Source: Spirochaetaceae bacterium (lineage in GTDB: Bacteria > Spirochaetota > Spirochaetia > SZUA-6 > Fen-1364). Taken from it: a stretch of DNA of 7,246 nt. The notes beneath the pieces are model-generated. The model did not search any database, was not told the DNA's origin, and saw only the letters and a program-made list of their open reading frames with translations. The number at the start of each line of letters is the position of its first letter. Positions within the stretch are counted from its first letter, which is position 1. The position numbers and the translations under genes are program-made. Of the stretch, positions 5,447 through 7,246 are shown piece by piece. The DNA lies in NCBI GenBank assembly GCA_003141795.1, contig PLNO01000194.1, positions 1,248 through 8,493 of the forward strand, in the 5' to 3' direction.

Positions 5447-6906
5447 TGTTCGGCGGCTCCCCTGTTTTCCTTGCCCCTGATGAACGAGAGCGCGGATGCG
5501 ACCAGGCAGAGGCCGATGGAGACGATGAACGTGTTACGAATGCCTCCGACGAACGCCTGCATGGTCTGGGAACCGAGCGTGACGTTCGTTCCCACGAACA
5601 GTTGCATCATCGCGTCACGGGGCAGGCTGCCGGCGGCAACGGCCAGCGCCAGAGCGAAACTGGTCACCATTCCCGTCTGCCGCAGCGTGGCAAGCGTTGC
5701 CGATGCGATCCCCAGCCGGTTCTTCGGCGCCCCGTTCATTGCAGCGCTCGTGTTGGGGGAGAAGAAGAGCCCTCCGCCGAGCCCGACCAGAACCAGGCCC
5801 ACGACTATGGTGCCGTAGCTCGTTGTCGGCGACAATGTGAGCACGAACCATACGAGGCCTGCCGCTTGCAACAGGAGCCCGAGCGTGGCGGGGAGACGCG
5901 CGCCGATGCGGTCTGCCACGAGCCCGCTCAACGGCCCGGTCACCGCGCTCATGATGGAGAGCGGAATGAGGAACAGCGCAGCGGTGAGGGGGCTGTAGCC
6001 GCGTACGCCCTGGAAATAGAACACGATGAGGAAGTTGACGGCGAACATCGCCAGTGACTGCAGCATCGCCGAGAGGACGGAGAAATTGTAGACGCGGTTC
6101 TTGAACAACGACAGGTCGAGCACCGGGTTGGACACGCGCCTCTCCCGTACGAAGAAGACGGTGAGCATCACGACGAACAGGACGAACAGCGCGAGGATCG
6201 GGAGGGAAATCCAGCTCATGCTGATGCCGAGTGTGAGTGCGAAGAGCAGGGCGATGAGCGCCACGCTGAAAAAGACGGCGCCGGCGATGTCGAAGCGCTC
6301 GTTCGTGGTGCGGGCCGATTTCTCCTTCAGTGCGAGGTAGCCCCATACGGTGCCCAGAATCCCTATGGGCACGTTGATGAAGAAGATCCAACGCCAGTTG
6401 GAGGCAGCGAGGATCAGGCCGCCCAGCACGGGGCCCGCGATGCCCCCGATCGCCCAGGTGATGCCGTTGATCCCCAGCGCCCGCCCACGTTGGTGGGGAG
6501 GGAAGACCTCGGAGATGATCGCGGGGCTGTTCACCATCATGAAGGCCGCTCCCGCGCCCTGCACGATCCGGAAGGCGATGAGCTCGGTCGCGGTCTGCGA
6601 CAGGCCGCACAACGCCGAGCCGACGGTGAAGATGATGAACCCGAGATTGTACATGCGGACCCGGCCGAACATGTCCGCGATGCGACCGAAGGTCAGCAGA
6701 CAGACGGTGCTCATGAGGATGTAGGCCATGATGACCCACACCATCTCCACGAGGCCGGCGTGGAGATTCACCATCATGTCCGGCAGGGCAAGAGTCACGA
6801 TCGTGCCGTCGATCGCCGCCATCAGGGCGCCGATCGTCGTCACGCTGAGGGCGATCCACTTGTAGTCGATTTTCCCGTGCGCGGGTGCGTTTCCTATGGA
6901 GCCCAC
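5443..6906 (-). CDS. DHA2-family 14-helix MFS drug exporter
   Basis: A 487-residue inner-membrane drug:H+ antiporter, full length for DHA2 (EmrB/QacA-like). Visible signatures: IGALMAAIDGTIVTLALPDM (25-44) with Asp33 in helix 1, motif A GRIADMFGRVR (74-84), motif C GINGITWAIGGIAGPVLGG (145-163), the DHA2 segment WRWIFFINVPIG (171-182), and second-half blocks GPLSGLVADRIG and FFSPNTSAAMNG. I chose GTG at 6904-6906 as start: the frame stays open upstream to 7071, but that part overlaps the CMD-family gene and encodes an arginine-rich, non-membrane stretch with no homology to transporters. The GTG lies one base after the upstream gene's TAG, with AGAGG about nine bases before it. The second gene of the operon, it is followed by an overlapping MarR gene. 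Likely substrates are lipophilic or aromatic toxicants; the specific one cannot be inferred. A truncated paralogue lies at 2331-2957. Confidence 0.92.
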   Translation of the reverse strand: MGSIGNAPAHGKIDYKWIALSVTTIGALMAAIDGTIVTLALPDMMVNLHAGLVEMVWVIMAYILMSTVCLLTFGRIADMFGRVRMYNLGFIIFTVGSALCGLSQTATELIAFRIVQGAGAAFMMVNSPAIISEVFPPHQRGRALGINGITWAIGGIAGPVLGGLILAASNWRWIFFINVPIGILGTVWGYLALKEKSARTTNERFDIAGAVFFSVALIALLFALTLGISMSWISLPILALFVLFVVMLTVFFVRERRVSNPVLDLSLFKNRVYNFSVLSAMLQSLAMFAVNFLIVFYFQGVRGYSPLTAALFLIPLSIMSAVTGPLSGLVADRIGARLPATLGLLLQAAGLVWFVLTLSPTTSYGTIVVGLVLVGLGGGLFFSPNTSAAMNGAPKNRLGIASATLATLRQTGMVTSFALALAVAAGSLPRDAMMQLFVGTNVTLGSQTMQAFVGGIRNTFIVSIGLCLVASALSFIRGKENRGAAEQ

Positions 6907-6907
6907 C

Positions 6908-7207
6908 CTACCGCGCCTCTGTGAGAGCCGCGGACGCCGTGAACAGCGTGCCGACTCCGCCCAGGTGGCTCGCGACCCGCAGGGCTTCCGCGATTTCCTG
7001 GTCCGAGGCTCCGGCCTTCCGCGCCTGGGCGGCGAGGCTCCGCACGCCGTTTTCCGCCCCGTGCGCGGCATCGAAGGCCATCGCGATGAGGAGCTTCACC
7101 TTGCGCGGCAAGGCCCCGTCTGCATAGACGAACTCATTCTGCTCGTGAAGACGTTTCACCATCTCGGGATCGATCTTCCCGAGCGCCTCCAAAGGATCGT
7201 ACGGCAT
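6908..7207 (-). CDS. Carboxymuconolactone decarboxylase-family protein lacking the CxxC motif
   Basis: A 99-residue all-helical protein of the carboxymuconolactone decarboxylase/AhpD-like family. The core DGALPRKVKLLIAMAFDAAH (30-49), GAENGVRSLAAQARKAGASD (50-69) and EIAEALRVASHLGGVGTLFT (71-90) match the CMD fold. The redox CxxC of AhpD is replaced (Ala51-Glu-Asn-Gly54) and its downstream His is Leu58, and there is no cysteine in the protein, so peroxidase-reductase activity of the AhpD kind is excluded. Many short CMD proteins share the AHGAxxGV pattern, so this is a subfamily trait, not decay. Function unknown. The ATG at 7205-7207 is preferred because AAGGGAG is well placed upstream; the frame also has an ATG at 7243 near the window edge, but it has no visible SD and would lie in the promoter. 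It is the first gene of the operon with the exporter and MarR regulator, one base before the exporter start. Confidence 0.85.
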   Translation of the reverse strand: MPYDPLEALGKIDPEMVKRLHEQNEFVYADGALPRKVKLLIAMAFDAAHGAENGVRSLAAQARKAGASDQEIAEALRVASHLGGVGTLFTASAALTEAR

Positions 7208-7222
7208 TTGCTTCTCCCTTTG

Positions 7223-7243
7223 ATGTTTCGGTAAGATAATCAT
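7223..7243 (-). promoter_or_regulatory. Possible promoter/operator of the exporter operon (cut by window edge)
   Basis: On the minus strand TATCTT (7233-7238) matches the -10 boxes at 3144 and 4579 and would give a leader of about 20 nt containing the SD. Its -35 box lies outside the window. An imperfect dyad, ATGTTT (7223-7228) with AATCAT (7238-7243), five of six positions paired around 9 bp, surrounds it and could be a MarR operator. It is short and AT-rich, so chance is a serious alternative. Confidence 0.3.
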
Positions 7244-7246
7244 TTT

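Noticed and set aside
5615..6859. 414-codon minus-strand open frame inside the exporter
   Set aside because: Same strand, different frame; rich in Arg, His, Asp and Gly with no membrane helices, while the exporter frame has clear MFS motifs.
5443..6906. Recent duplication between the intact exporter and the remnant at 2331-2957
   Set aside because: Shared motifs are family-wide only; the sequences between motifs differ throughout, so they are old paralogues and not a recombination pair.

Overview
The window is a GC-rich chromosomal segment, by eye around 60% G+C, with tightly packed genes on both strands. The organism looks like a Gram-negative-type bacterium: the first gene encodes a lipoprotein with a signal peptide, and several promoters look sigma70-like, with TTGAC-type -35 boxes 17 bp from TA(T/C)(C/T)TT -10 boxes. 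Three genes have good Shine-Dalgarno (SD) sites (alcohol dehydrogenase, DoxX-like protein, CMD-family protein). Two adjacent genes (quinone oxidoreductase and its divergent regulator) have none. Two of the -10 boxes also fit TAnnTTTG, the Bacteroidota-type element, but this is too little to assign a phylum. No rRNA, tRNA, CRISPR array, insertion sequence or integrase was seen.

Layout, left to right. (1) 1-890, minus: a secreted lipoprotein alpha/beta hydrolase resembling bacterial and fungal secretory lipases, cut by the left edge. (2) 891-1094: a divergent intergenic region with a candidate promoter embraced by a perfect 7-bp inverted repeat. (3) 1095-2279, plus: an intact iron-containing alcohol dehydrogenase. 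(4) 2331-3025, minus: a deletion scar. The first 23 codons of a probable dienelactone hydrolase, with start codon, SD and promoter, are joined out of frame to the C-terminal half of a DHA2-type MFS drug transporter. (5) 3174-3542, plus: a small DoxX-like membrane protein whose promoter overlaps that of the remnant. (6) 3587-4522, minus, and 4594-4977, plus: a zinc-free NAD(P)H:quinone oxidoreductase divergent from an HxlR/DUF24 regulator with a single N-terminal cysteine, sharing a very AT-rich 71-bp promoter region. (7) 4994-7207, minus: a compact operon of a carboxymuconolactone decarboxylase-family protein, a full-length 14-helix DHA2 MFS exporter and a MarR-family regulator, with 1-nt and overlapping stop/start junctions.

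Together the genes suggest an accessory region for handling reactive or aromatic and lipophilic compounds: quinone/enone reduction under a thiol-switch regulator, export under a MarR regulator, a DoxX-like membrane protein, an alcohol/aldehyde dehydrogenase and a secreted esterase/lipase. The families are well supported. The shared theme is inference. The least ordinary features are the hydrolase-transporter deletion scar and the apparently leaderless divergent regulator/reductase pair.
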